DNA of 64,000 nucleotides from DASWUZ01 sp036401375 (GTDB taxonomy: Bacteria > Acidobacteriota > Terriglobia > Terriglobales > Acidobacteriaceae): NCBI GenBank assembly GCA_036401375.1, contig DASWVB010000013.1:62001-126000 (forward strand). Direction: 5' to 3'. The notes under the pieces are model-generated. The model was not told where the DNA came from. It saw only the letters and a program-made list of their open reading frames with translations, and searched no databases. Both the position numbers and the translations under genes were made by a program. This document shows positions 52,751 through 62,671 of the stretch, piece by piece (the stretch's first letter is position 1; each line of letters starts with the position of its first letter).

Positions 52751-55700
52751 TGGGTGTCCTCCTGTTGCGCTGTCTTCGTTGCGTGGGATGGCGTATCGGG
52801 CAGCAGCCGCGGACGTACGATGCGGTCCTGATCGAGCTCTGCGTGGACTTTCGGCGCTCGCGCAGCGTTCTCCTGCTCGCGCGCAAGCCGGGCGTTGAGG
52901 CGCCGCTGGTCGGCCTCGAGAGTGCGCCGGGCCGCTGGCTCTTTGACCCAGAAGAGAGCCTCCTGCAGCATCGCGAGCGCCTGCTGAGTGTCGTGCCGGT
53001 CTTCTAACACATGCATGGCGAGGGTGTAGAGCCTTATGGCGTCCGTGGGCGAGAGGCTGTTGATGGAGGTGCCCTGGCCGGCCGCGTTGCCCGCGTACGA
53101 GGATGAATTCGTCTGTCCCTCATCGTTATCGGCGGGACCGGCATCATCCTCTGCGCTTGCGTAGTGATTGGCAGGGCGAGGATAGCCGCTGAGGAAGGGC
53201 CCTGCCGCGACCAGGGCGCGCGCATCGCGGCGCGCATCGAAGGCTGCCCATATATATTCGAGCCGGACCTTGTTATCTGACGGGGCTGTCGAGAGCGCCT
53301 CATGCAGCAGGCGCTCGCGTAGGCTCTTGTCGGTGGCGCAGGCTGCCGCGGCCATGCGCGCGGGAACAAACAGGGGCTTCGATGCGTCCGCCGCGCGTGG
53401 ACACGCGCTGTCAGCCAGCAGCTTCAATTCGCCGCTGCTACTCTGCGGAGCGCCTTGTTCTTCCAATCCGTGTCCCCTCAATGCCTTTGCGGCGGAGACC
53501 CGGTCGGCGTAGAGGGCACGGGGATCGTTGGCGACGGCGGTCAACATAGCCAACGCGTCAGAAGATTGCGGAGTGGTGGCGAGCAAGGAGACGGCGAGGC
53601 GCACCTTGTAGTTCGAGTTCCATGGAGAGGCGCCGGAGAGCGGGCGCAGAAATGCGATCGCCTCGGCCGGCTTGTTGTGTTGCTCAAGCAGAGCGGCGGC
53701 AGCGTCGGTGTCCGCGTAGAGGTCTTCGCTCACCAGCGTCATTCGCTTGAGAAGCTCGATGGCGGCGGTTGTATCGCCCTGGTCAAGGTCGATCGCCGCC
53801 AGCCCGAGGAAGTTTGGAGCGCCCAGGTCGCGCGCATCGAGCGCCCGCTCATAGACGAAGCGCATGACGACTCGCTTGTCCGGCTCGCTGAGGACGGCGG
53901 CTGCATTCCGCAGATCGGCGGAGGCGGGAGTTCCCTGCTCGCCCTTCCGCTTCCACGTCTGCACCAGCTGCGGCAATGCGCCCTCTGCCTCGGCGAGCCG
54001 CAGGTCTACGGCCAGCCACTTCGCGGTCACCAGCTGGTCCTGAGGAAGACCTGCCAGAGCGGCACGGGCCTCTGCAATCTTGTTTTCGTCGAGCAGAGCG
54101 TTCGCGAGGTTGGCCTGATCGACGTTCCAGCCGGCCGGGTCAGTGGACTTCCGCTGTTCCACCTCGAGGATGCGCGCGATCACCCGGCTGATCTGGTCCT
54201 TCCTGATCCATACGTCGCCTCGCCATAACGGATCGAGCACCTGGGTGGGATCAGCGGCGGCATTGGCGATCCCAAGCAGCCACTCCAGGGAATCGCTGTT
54301 GGCGTGATAGGCGGACTCGAGCATCAAGCTCAGCCCGTAGTTACCGTTTCTTGCGATGTAGGCGCGCAGCAGAGCATCGACCGGTTCACGGATAGAGGCA
54401 TACTGCCCGCTGGCTACAACGTCGTCCACGATTCGGGTCAAGTCTCCCTGGAAGGAAGCCGGCATCGGCTTCTCATCGAACTCGACCCGCAGCTTCAGCA
54501 CGGCGTCGTGCCAGGCAGCCAGCGCCTCTGCCCGCCTGCCAGCCTTCCACTGGAGCACAGCAGCCTTGTCGAGGACCAGGGGCTGGGCCGGCCGCAGAGC
54601 GAGAGAGCGGCCATAGTCCGCGAGTGCCGAGTCTGCCCTGCCCTGCGCAGCGGAGTAGCCGGCGAGCATGGCATACGCGTCCGGGCTCTCGGGCGTGTGC
54701 TCGAGCTCCGATTCAAGGTAGCCCTCGGACTCGGCGTCCTTGTCGATGTCTAGATATTCGCCGTAGCGCGAGCCGTAGTAGAACCAGACCTCGCCGGCCA
54801 GCTGCTGCGTCCGGTCGGCGGGATGAGCGATACGGTCCCCGATCGCCTGGTCCGCGCCGAGCGCCGTCAAAAACGCAGCCCGCACCTCTGGCGTATGCTG
54901 CCGCTGGTAGAGGCCTGCCAGGCCGGTGTACGCGGATTTCCAGACAGGCGGCAGGCCGGCTGCGCGGGTCGAGACCCCAGCAAAGGCGAGCTGAGCCGTT
55001 CCACTCTCGACGAGATACTGCGCAGCTGAGTCGGCGGTCGCAAGCTGCACCAGCTGCTGCGGACGCTGCGCCAGCAGCAGCTGGTAGTAGCGCGCGAGCT
55101 GCTCCCCCTCAAGCTGCTCGGTCCTGGCGATCTGATCGGTGGCGCGCAGCTCCCCTGCGTCGTCACCGGCCTTACGATAGGCGTCGATCGCGTAGTGCAA
55201 GATTTGACTTCGTTGTTTCACGGGCACGACAGGTGCGAGCGACTCCAGCCTGGGTGCAGCGGACTCAAGCTGGAGCCGTTGCTCTTCGAGAGTGATCCAG
55301 GAGCTCACCTCCTGGCTCCGTGCGCTTCCGCTCCTTTGCACTAATTCCCAGCGCATCTGAGACTCGAGCGCGGCCAGACCGGCGGTGTGGGCTGCGGGCA
55401 GCCAGGTACTGCGAAGCTCTCCTATGGGAGCGGCCGCTTGGCGCGCCTGCAGCCAGGCGGAGAACTGCGCCTTCTCTTCCGGGGTGTAGTAGTCCTTCGC
55501 CACCTGGCCCATGGCGTTCACGGATTGCGCAAAGGTGGCGGCGGCCTCGGCGGTGCGTTGGGCGGTACGCTGCTTTCTCCACTCCTCGCCGGTGACTGCG
55601 CCCGGGCCGTCCCTCACTACCTGTTGAATGACCGTGGTGATTGGGGTCGCTGCTGCCTGCCGCCTGGCATCCATCAGCTGTGAGCCAGCGGTATCCCACT

Positions 55701-58700
55701 GCCGCTGGCGGGCGAGTATCCGGGCGTAGGTCACAGCGCCGGACTGGCTCTTCGGGTCGACCAGGAGGTCCGCACCGGCGAGTTGGACGCCCTGCTCCGC
55801 GAAGTGTCGCGCCTCATCCAGCAGCCCCCATTGCTCGAGCCTGGTGGCGACTTCAAAGTTGTTAGCTGCACTCGGGGGACGGCCGTCGATCCAACCCGTC
55901 TCGAGCGCCTTTACCGCTTCGGCGCTGCGGCCCTGGCGGGCGCGGGTTTCGGCGATCTTCTCCATCCAGACAGGATCGCGGTAGCTCAATGTATAGAGCC
56001 TGGTATAGTCGCCGACTGCATCGTCGAGGCGATGCAGTCGCACCTCGAGGTCGGCGCGCGAGTTGTAGAGGTTGATCTGCTCCGGCCTGACTGCGATCGC
56101 CTTTGTGTAGGCGTCGACGGCAGCGGGATAGTCCTCGGCAGCAGTGTCGAGACGGGCGAGCACGATGCTCCAGCGCGCGTCGCGAGGCGATGCCTGGATA
56201 GTCTTCGCGTAGAAGCCGAAGAGCTTGTCGCGCAGCCCGTGAGCCACGGAGTAGAGTGCTGCCTCCTGCGTCAGCCCCGCATCGTCCGGGTAGGAGTTGA
56301 TCAGCTCGATATACTGGTCGACGGCCTCGTTGAAGCTGCCGAGCAGCGTCGCCGCAGCTATCATTCCGCGGCGCAGCTCTGCTGTGCGCTGCTGCTTATC
56401 GCCCTTGTCGAGCGGCGAAGCTTTGACCAGGGCCAGCTGGGCGCGATAGAAGCTCTCAAGGCCCGCCTGGTCGCCGGACCGAGCGAAGTTGTCTGCCATC
56501 GCTGCCTCGTCTGACGGGTCGAGCGGATGGCCTTTGAGCAGCGCGTCGAGCAGCGCTCGCGAGCGTGCGTACTCTCCCATGCCGGTGAGCTTGCGCGCTG
56601 CCTCGAGGTGAAACTGATCGCGTAGCTGAGGATATGCAGCGTCGGCGGAGCTGCTGAGAACGGCGACCGCCTGCGCCCTGCGATTGTGTGCCCAGTCGTA
56701 GTCGACGGTGGCCCGCACCACTCCCATGATCCTGGGGTGGTCGCGGTAGATCGCGTCGATCTCGGTCGCTCCAGACCCGGGTGTTCTCTTCTCTTCGAAG
56801 TCGACGAGCTGATACCTGAGCTGCAGGTTGCGCACCGGGTCGGTTGTGAGCGCGATCTGGCGTCGAAGCGATAAATCTTCCACGGCGGGCAGAGAATAAG
56901 TCCGCGATGAGGCGGTGAGCGCGTCCAGTACATCGAAGGACCCAGTGTGCGCGACGGCCAGTCCGAGCTCGCGCTCCATATCGTCTCTGCGGCCCTCGGC
57001 ATCGAGCAGGCTCACGCGCAGGTCGATGGCCGCGGTGCCCGGCGCGGCACCCGTCAACAGCCCGGCGGTCGCGGCCTCGATCGGGTTTCGGAGTGCGGGC
57101 TTTCGGGCCAGCTTCAGCAGCCGCTCCCGGCTCTCGGAGGACGGGCTGCCGGAGAGCGCGCTCGACACATACTCCTTGACTGCGGCCTCTGGATTTGCCC
57201 TGCTCTCCTCGATCGCGCCTGCCTGGTAGCCGAAGAGGGTCGGCCGGGCGAGCCGCCGGCGCGCGGCATGCAGCTGCTCCAGCGCGCCGGGAAAGTCGAA
57301 GTAGTCCCAAAAGACGGTCGCCGACTGCAGGTAGCCGTCCCGTTCCCCCGGATGGATGTCGGCCATCCGCTTCCAGTAAGCGGCGGCATCGCTGAAGCGC
57401 TCGCGATCGCCGTAGATGTCGCCGATGCGTGCCAGCCTGGACAGGTCGCCGGGGTTGTAGTCGAGCAGGCGCTTCTCGATTGCGACTGCCTTGTCAGTGT
57501 CCTCGGGATGGAAGTAGGCTAGCGAGCGGTAGAGCGACGAGGCCTGCTCCCCGATGGCCTGGTCGGCGGGGTATTCTGCGGCAAGTGCGTCAGCGGGTGC
57601 GAGCCCCTGCTCATAGTGCGACTGCCAGAGGCAGGCCTCCATCCACAGGCGCTCGGCGGCGGGGTTGGCATGGGCCAGGGCTGTCCAGTCACCCTTGTCA
57701 ATCTCCGGCGACTGCTGCTTGAGCGCCTCCAGCTCGCGATCGAGGCGCCCGGTCCTGCCGAGCAGCTCAAAGAGCTGGTCGCGAAGCTCCGGCGACTCCG
57801 ACCAGTGCTCCCAGAGCAGCCGTTCGGCTTCGGCCGCCTGGCCGGTCCGCCGGTACTCTGCCAGCAGATTGCCAACGAAGGTGAGATCGTGCGGGAAGCG
57901 GTCGTGGGCGTAGCGGTTCACCTCGAAGGCGAGCCGCGAGTCCGGTGCCGGAGCTTCGTTGAGGTACTGCTCCAACTCCGTCCCGGCAAAGATCTGGGCG
58001 ACCTTGCGGGAGAGGCTGAGATAGTCCTCCTGCCGCTTCTGCCTGAGGTAGAAGCGGGCGAGCTTCGCATACCAGCTCCTGTCCTGGAACTGCTGGATGG
58101 CGCTCTTGTAGACCTCTTCCTGCCGGGCGTCGAGCGCATTCTGTTGGAGGAAGCCGGCGAGCCGCTCGTAGAGTCCGGGATCCTGCGGGTTGCGGTCCAG
58201 CTCGCCGCGCAGCACGGCGAGGGCGTCGGGCAGCCGCTGCAGGGTGACCAGGCGCGAGACGTAGCGATCCAAGACCTGGGCGTATTCGGAGGAGCGGACT
58301 GCTGCCGGGCCAGTGCCGTGCGGCGCGGCGGTCCTCGACGGTTCTGACTCTGTGTCGGGGGCGGTCTCATCTGCGGCGGTGTTGCCCTGCGGCGGTAGCC
58401 CGCCAGCATTATTGAGCGAGGGCGTCGGCTCACCGGCGACAGGCTTGCTGTATGCCGGCTGCGGCAGGCCGAGGGGAACGCCTTCAGCCCGGGCCGCGAG
58501 CTCCTTTAACAGCGCGCTGTAGAGTGCAAACTCCTTCTCCGGCTGGCTGGTGCGGGTGTAGGCGTCCGCCACCTCGAGGGCGACTGCGACCCGGCCGGGA
58601 TCCTGCGGAAACTGCGCCAGGTACTTCGTTCCCTCAGTGATCACCGCGTGGTCTTCGCCGTACGCGGCGTAGGCCTCGAGCAGTGCTGCGTGCAGCTGCG

Positions 58701-60243
58701 GACGATCCGCCGCATCGGGGTAGCGCGTGTCGAGAATGCTGAGCAGCTCGGCTGCGCGTGCGCGATGGAAGTACGGCACGGCGAGCTGGTTCTGCTGCTC
58801 GAGTTCAGACTGCGGAGACTGGGAATTCAGCAGCAGGGAGAGGATGCCGTTCAGGTAGCCGGGGCCGCGATCCATGGTGGCGATGTCGTGGTAGAGCGCC
58901 AGGTTTCCGGCTCCGACGCGCAGCGGCTGCTCGGGCGCAGTCAGCAGGATGCGGGTGAGCCCTGCCAGGGCTTTCTCTTCTGAATCCGCCAGTGTCTGTG
59001 GTGCTGCAGTCTTGCCGGGGTCGCTCCCGGCAGCGAGGGCGTAGTAGTAGCGCGCTGCCTCCGGAAAGTCCTGCACGCCTTCGAGCAGGCGGCCGAGGGT
59101 GTAGAGCTCTTCCGAGCTCCACGGGGCTCCGCTTGCATCTTTGCGCTCGCGGTATCCGGCGAGCACCGCCTTTGCAGGGTCGAGCTGCCCCTGCTGCTGC
59201 GCGATGTAGAAGAGGCGCGCAGCGTCTTTCAGGTCGTTGGGATCGGCAGCCAGCCTTGCCCTGAGCGTGTCGCTGAACTTCCGCAGCGACCCGCCCTTTA
59301 ACAGTAGGGAGTAGTAGCCGGCGACCAGCTCGCTCGGCCAGAGCGGTTCGAAGCTGCGGTCGTAGACGGCGAGTCCGTCAGCCGGGGAGCCGCGGGTTGC
59401 GGCGAGCTCAGCCTCCGCCTTGACGGGGAAGACACGGTCGGCCGGAAGAGCGGCCCGGTAGCGCGCGATCAGCGCCGAGGCGGCGTCAGAGTTGCGGCCT
59501 TCCAGGAGGAAGCTGAACTCCTGTTCGTAGACCAGCCGCTGCCGGGGGTAATGCTGCTCCCACGCAGTGAATACGCGCTCAGCAGCCTCGCGGGGCAGTG
59601 CGTACTCGCGGATTACGGTCTGCTGCCGTTCGAAGGCATGCCAGGATCGCTGCGCCTCGGGCGCGGTCCACCGCTCGGCGGCGGGCGCGGCGGAGTGGGC
59701 GACCACGTCGAGCGCCGCGAGCTCTTCGCCAGGACGCAGGCGCCGCTCGTAGAAGTCCGCGAGGTCGAGGTTGGCTGCAAGCTTATCGTCCGCGCCGTCG
59801 GCCCAGGCCTTCCAATCCTGCTCGGCTGCGGCGAAGTCGAGGGCCTGTTCGTCCTCTAGTGCCCTGAGGGAGTAGAGGGATGCTGCCTTGTCGCTGCGCT
59901 TCAGCAGGTCGGTGAGTGCGGGCCGAGTCTCCCGGGGCGAGCGGCGGAAGAGGACCTCTCCGCCGGGAAGCTTCATCAGGCGGTACAGGGCGGACTCGGC
60001 TCCAGAGCCTGATTGCACATTCTCGATCCACCGCGCAAAGCCACCGGCGGAGGGGAGTAGAAATCCGCCGCTACTCAGACCTGGAACCGGTGCGAAGGCT
60101 CCGAGCCCCGCCGCTGCCACCGCAGCGAGGGCGAGGACGGCTGACCGAAGCGGCCGCAGCCGGTTCTCGATGAAGCGATGGAGGGGCCAGCCACTGTGGG
60201 CCGAGGCGTTCTGGGTAATGGTGCGTTTACGGAAGTACTTCAA
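52747..60243 (-). CDS. Giant TPR-repeat protein (2498 aa)
   Basis: 7.5 kb, one uninterrupted frame from TTG 60243 behind GGAGG at 6 nt. After a basic N-terminus, one membrane helix lies at about 33-52; nearly everything else is helical repeat. TPR units are recognisable throughout, for example ALADYGRSLALRPAQPL, RLARIGDIYGDRERFSDAAAYWKRM and AVDAYTKAIAVRPEQINLYN. Disordered interruptions occur near 615-650 (Pro/Asn/Glu/Thr) and 2360-2385. The C-terminus is a charged coil. It could serve as a periplasmic scaffold for the co-encoded envelope enzymes. It overlaps the VIT gene by 17 nt and the next gene by 4 nt. Size is exceptional for a TPR protein. Confidence 0.9.
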   Translation of the reverse strand: MKYFRKRTITQNASAHSGWPLHRFIENRLRPLRSAVLALAAVAAAGLGAFAPVPGLSSGGFLLPSAGGFARWIENVQSGSGAESALYRLMKLPGGEVLFRRSPRETRPALTDLLKRSDKAASLYSLRALEDEQALDFAAAEQDWKAWADGADDKLAANLDLADFYERRLRPGEELAALDVVAHSAAPAAERWTAPEAQRSWHAFERQQTVIREYALPREAAERVFTAWEQHYPRQRLVYEQEFSFLLEGRNSDAASALIARYRAALPADRVFPVKAEAELAATRGSPADGLAVYDRSFEPLWPSELVAGYYSLLLKGGSLRKFSDTLRARLAADPNDLKDAARLFYIAQQQGQLDPAKAVLAGYRERKDASGAPWSSEELYTLGRLLEGVQDFPEAARYYYALAAGSDPGKTAAPQTLADSEEKALAGLTRILLTAPEQPLRVGAGNLALYHDIATMDRGPGYLNGILSLLLNSQSPQSELEQQNQLAVPYFHRARAAELLSILDTRYPDAADRPQLHAALLEAYAAYGEDHAVITEGTKYLAQFPQDPGRVAVALEVADAYTRTSQPEKEFALYSALLKELAARAEGVPLGLPQPAYSKPVAGEPTPSLNNAGGLPPQGNTAADETAPDTESEPSRTAAPHGTGPAAVRSSEYAQVLDRYVSRLVTLQRLPDALAVLRGELDRNPQDPGLYERLAGFLQQNALDARQEEVYKSAIQQFQDRSWYAKLARFYLRQKRQEDYLSLSRKVAQIFAGTELEQYLNEAPAPDSRLAFEVNRYAHDRFPHDLTFVGNLLAEYRRTGQAAEAERLLWEHWSESPELRDQLFELLGRTGRLDRELEALKQQSPEIDKGDWTALAHANPAAERLWMEACLWQSHYEQGLAPADALAAEYPADQAIGEQASSLYRSLAYFHPEDTDKAVAIEKRLLDYNPGDLSRLARIGDIYGDRERFSDAAAYWKRMADIHPGERDGYLQSATVFWDYFDFPGALEQLHAARRRLARPTLFGYQAGAIEESRANPEAAVKEYVSSALSGSPSSESRERLLKLARKPALRNPIEAATAGLLTGAAPGTAAIDLRVSLLDAEGRRDDMERELGLAVAHTGSFDVLDALTASSRTYSLPAVEDLSLRRQIALTTDPVRNLQLRYQLVDFEEKRTPGSGATEIDAIYRDHPRIMGVVRATVDYDWAHNRRAQAVAVLSSSADAAYPQLRDQFHLEAARKLTGMGEYARSRALLDALLKGHPLDPSDEAAMADNFARSGDQAGLESFYRAQLALVKASPLDKGDKQQRTAELRRGMIAAATLLGSFNEAVDQYIELINSYPDDAGLTQEAALYSVAHGLRDKLFGFYAKTIQASPRDARWSIVLARLDTAAEDYPAAVDAYTKAIAVRPEQINLYNSRADLEVRLHRLDDAVGDYTRLYTLSYRDPVWMEKIAETRARQGRSAEAVKALETGWIDGRPPSAANNFEVATRLEQWGLLDEARHFAEQGVQLAGADLLVDPKSQSGAVTYARILARQRQWDTAGSQLMDARRQAAATPITTVIQQVVRDGPGAVTGEEWRKQRTAQRTAEAAATFAQSVNAMGQVAKDYYTPEEKAQFSAWLQARQAAAPIGELRSTWLPAAHTAGLAALESQMRWELVQRSGSARSQEVSSWITLEEQRLQLESAAPRLESLAPVVPVKQRSQILHYAIDAYRKAGDDAGELRATDQIARTEQLEGEQLARYYQLLLAQRPQQLVQLATADSAAQYLVESGTAQLAFAGVSTRAAGLPPVWKSAYTGLAGLYQRQHTPEVRAAFLTALGADQAIGDRIAHPADRTQQLAGEVWFYYGSRYGEYLDIDKDAESEGYLESELEHTPESPDAYAMLAGYSAAQGRADSALADYGRSLALRPAQPLVLDKAAVLQWKAGRRAEALAAWHDAVLKLRVEFDEKPMPASFQGDLTRIVDDVVASGQYASIREPVDALLRAYIARNGNYGLSLMLESAYHANSDSLEWLLGIANAAADPTQVLDPLWRGDVWIRKDQISRVIARILEVEQRKSTDPAGWNVDQANLANALLDENKIAEARAALAGLPQDQLVTAKWLAVDLRLAEAEGALPQLVQTWKRKGEQGTPASADLRNAAAVLSEPDKRVVMRFVYERALDARDLGAPNFLGLAAIDLDQGDTTAAIELLKRMTLVSEDLYADTDAAAALLEQHNKPAEAIAFLRPLSGASPWNSNYKVRLAVSLLATTPQSSDALAMLTAVANDPRALYADRVSAAKALRGHGLEEQGAPQSSSGELKLLADSACPRAADASKPLFVPARMAAAACATDKSLRERLLHEALSTAPSDNKVRLEYIWAAFDARRDARALVAAGPFLSGYPRPANHYASAEDDAGPADNDEGQTNSSSYAGNAAGQGTSINSLSPTDAIRLYTLAMHVLEDRHDTQQALAMLQEALFWVKEPAARRTLEADQRRLNARLAREQENAARAPKVHAELDQDRIVRPRLLPDTPSHATKTAQQEDTQ

Positions 60244-62671
60244 TGCGCACCTCCGCCGTTCCCAGGTTGTGGGCCATGTCTTCTGCGGTCACCGCAACGA
60301 CATATTCGCCTGCCGGCAGCCCCGCCGGAAGCGACACTTGTCCCCTGCTGGCGCCCGACTCGCGGTCCCATCGCAGGCTCACCGGGGCAAGCCCCTCGAC
60401 TCGCCCGGTGAGGGTCCGCGTGCTCTGCGAGGCGTTGACCCGCAGCAACACCGTCTCGCCGGCGCGGTAGCGGATGCGGTCCAGATGGACCTTTACTGTG
60501 GGCGGCGTCGAGGCGATGACGAAGCTCTTCGACTCGCGGTAGACCTGGCCCGCGCGATCGCGCAGGACGAGGCGAACGCTGTAGCTGCCGTCCTTCATGT
60601 CAGAGGGGGCGAGGAAGCGGGTCTGCCAGACGTCTTCGCCGGGAAGATAGCGCAGCGGCTTTTCGAGGCCGAAGGGAAACAGTGCGATGACGGACACGAT
60701 TGAGGGATCGGTGTGTACGCGTAACACCGGATCGCCGGGGCGGATCACGCGGGGGCGCAGCAGTGCTCGCGGTGCGGCGAGGAAGGATGTATACGGCGTG
60801 ACGAACTTATACTTCCGTGCAAGGCGGATGATCTCGTCCACGGCAGCCTGGGTCTCGCCGTCGCGCTCGATCTGGTCCAGCAGCGCCTGGACCCTGGCCC
60901 CGGCCCACAGGCGCGGCAGCTGATCGTGTTCAAGCGCGGTCTCAGGCAGGTCGGCCTTTACGCTGACGCTGAGCGGATGTCCGGCCTGCTGCGCGTCTGC
61001 GCGGAAGCTCGCGCCCCTCGCCGGGTGGGAATACTGGCCGACCCAGCTCGCCTGTCCGCCGTCGAAGAGGGCGTCCTGCAGCGGGTAGACCTTTTCAACC
61101 GCAGCCTTTGGCGAAATGGTGAGTCGCAGATCGCCGAGAGGACTCTGCCCGATCTTGCCCAGAAATGCGGAGAGCTTGAAGTCGACCGGCTCGCTCGAAA
61201 GCACCTGCTCCATCAGGCCGTCGTTCCGGCTCAACATCCGAAGCAGCGGCAGGTTCGCATCGTCTCCGACGGCGAAGATGTCGGTCTTCGGCCGCCGCTC
61301 TGCTGGAATCTGGCTCCAGCGCGCAGCGTACCATGCGGCCAGCTTGCCGGTCTGGACGATGCCGCGGTCGGCTCCTCCGTCGGTCAGCACCACGAGCGAG
61401 GCCCTCGGTGCTGCGGCTGCATCCAGGCCTGCGTCGAGGGCTTTCTGGAGGTCGGTGCCGCCGCGCAGGTGACTGCTTCGGAGCCAGTTCATCGCGGCCA
61501 GCACCGTTGCCTGATCGGCAGGCACGAGAGCGGGACGAAACTTATCCACGGTCGTATTGAAGAGCAGCAGGTTGAATCTGTCTTCGGGTCGCAGGCTACC
61601 AAGCAGGGCTGCGGCTGCGGCGTAGCTCCTCTCGAGCTTCTCCCACTGCATCGAGAGGGAGGTATCCATCAGGACTACTACGGTGCGTGCAGCGTCCTGG
61701 CTCGAGGATGCGGAGGAAGCGGGTGCGGGTGCCGGTTGGTTCGTCGCGGAGGCACCCGTCAACTGGGCACTCGCCTCGAAGAAGCCCGGCTCGGTGACCT
61801 TGGCGTGTAGCTGGGCGGCATCGGCGGTTGGGTCGGAGTGGGGTGCACCCGGAGCCGCATCTGGACGAGGATCGCGGTACGCAATCACCTGCATGCCGCT
61901 GCCTGGATCGCTGAGCGCCCACGTTGCAGCAAAATCCTCCGCGAGGGGGACGTTTTCAGCATTGATGGAGCCGCGGATGGTATGCGCATCCTGCTGCTCG
62001 ATCTTCAGGGGCAGCAGCTTTCCCGGCACGGCGAAGTTCTTGAACGCGGCGGCGGAGTGCAATTCGAAGTGGATCGAGAGCCGCGCGACCTGCTGCGTGG
62101 CGGACGCGTCCGGCTTCAGGGGAAGCAGGAAGTAGCTCTTGCGCGCCTCGACGGAGATGCGCTGGTGGTACTCAATCTCGAGACGCTTGGCGCCGTAGGC
62201 GGGGATGGGAACGATGTGCGCGCTGAAGATCGAGTTGCGCCGCGCGTCGTCCTCGGTACGCTCCCCCTGCTGGAGCAGGCCCGGATCGATGGCCTCGCTC
62301 TTGAGCTCCTGATAGAGCGCCTCGGCCCGTTTGCGCTCGAGGATCACGGCGGGGATCCGGACGGGGCCATCCCAGACGGCGAAGTCGGAGACCTGGGTGC
62401 CGGAGGGCAGCGCGAAGAGGTAGTTACCCTCCTGCTGACTGGCGGTGTGATTTGTGAATATCTGCCGGACCAGCACCCGCGCGTCGCCGTTGTCGATCTT
62501 TATGTCGACCTGCATCTCGGTCAGGGAGAGGACGGTCGGGTCAGGAGCCTGCTTATCGAGGGGAACGAGCACGCCAGTGTCTGCGGGCGCGGGCGGAGGC
62601 AACAGCAGCAACACTCCGGCGACCCACAGGAGGGTTGCGATGGCGCGGGAGCGTGCGTAAACGTGTCTCAT
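60227..62671 (-). CDS. VIT and von Willebrand factor A domain protein, exported
   Basis: 814 aa. Signal peptide (1-30), VIT domain (about 45-170, with RVLVRQIFTNHTASQQEGNY and LPSGTQVSDFAVWDG), and vWA domain (about 328-510) with a complete metal-ion site: D336-T-S338-L-S340, T406 (RGGTDLQ) and D431 (LTDGG). A helical segment LARKYKFVTPYTSFL, seen in inter-alpha-trypsin-inhibitor-like proteins, follows. The C-terminus is an Ig-like domain (about 690-814). The intact site predicts metal-dependent adhesion to a protein ligand, perhaps another operon product. Its ATG overlaps the propeller stop by 4 nt. Confidence 0.92.
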   Translation of the reverse strand: MRHVYARSRAIATLLWVAGVLLLLPPPAPADTGVLVPLDKQAPDPTVLSLTEMQVDIKIDNGDARVLVRQIFTNHTASQQEGNYLFALPSGTQVSDFAVWDGPVRIPAVILERKRAEALYQELKSEAIDPGLLQQGERTEDDARRNSIFSAHIVPIPAYGAKRLEIEYHQRISVEARKSYFLLPLKPDASATQQVARLSIHFELHSAAAFKNFAVPGKLLPLKIEQQDAHTIRGSINAENVPLAEDFAATWALSDPGSGMQVIAYRDPRPDAAPGAPHSDPTADAAQLHAKVTEPGFFEASAQLTGASATNQPAPAPASSASSSQDAARTVVVLMDTSLSMQWEKLERSYAAAAALLGSLRPEDRFNLLLFNTTVDKFRPALVPADQATVLAAMNWLRSSHLRGGTDLQKALDAGLDAAAAPRASLVVLTDGGADRGIVQTGKLAAWYAARWSQIPAERRPKTDIFAVGDDANLPLLRMLSRNDGLMEQVLSSEPVDFKLSAFLGKIGQSPLGDLRLTISPKAAVEKVYPLQDALFDGGQASWVGQYSHPARGASFRADAQQAGHPLSVSVKADLPETALEHDQLPRLWAGARVQALLDQIERDGETQAAVDEIIRLARKYKFVTPYTSFLAAPRALLRPRVIRPGDPVLRVHTDPSIVSVIALFPFGLEKPLRYLPGEDVWQTRFLAPSDMKDGSYSVRLVLRDRAGQVYRESKSFVIASTPPTVKVHLDRIRYRAGETVLLRVNASQSTRTLTGRVEGLAPVSLRWDRESGASRGQVSLPAGLPAGEYVVAVTAEDMAHNLGTAEVRIEVLP

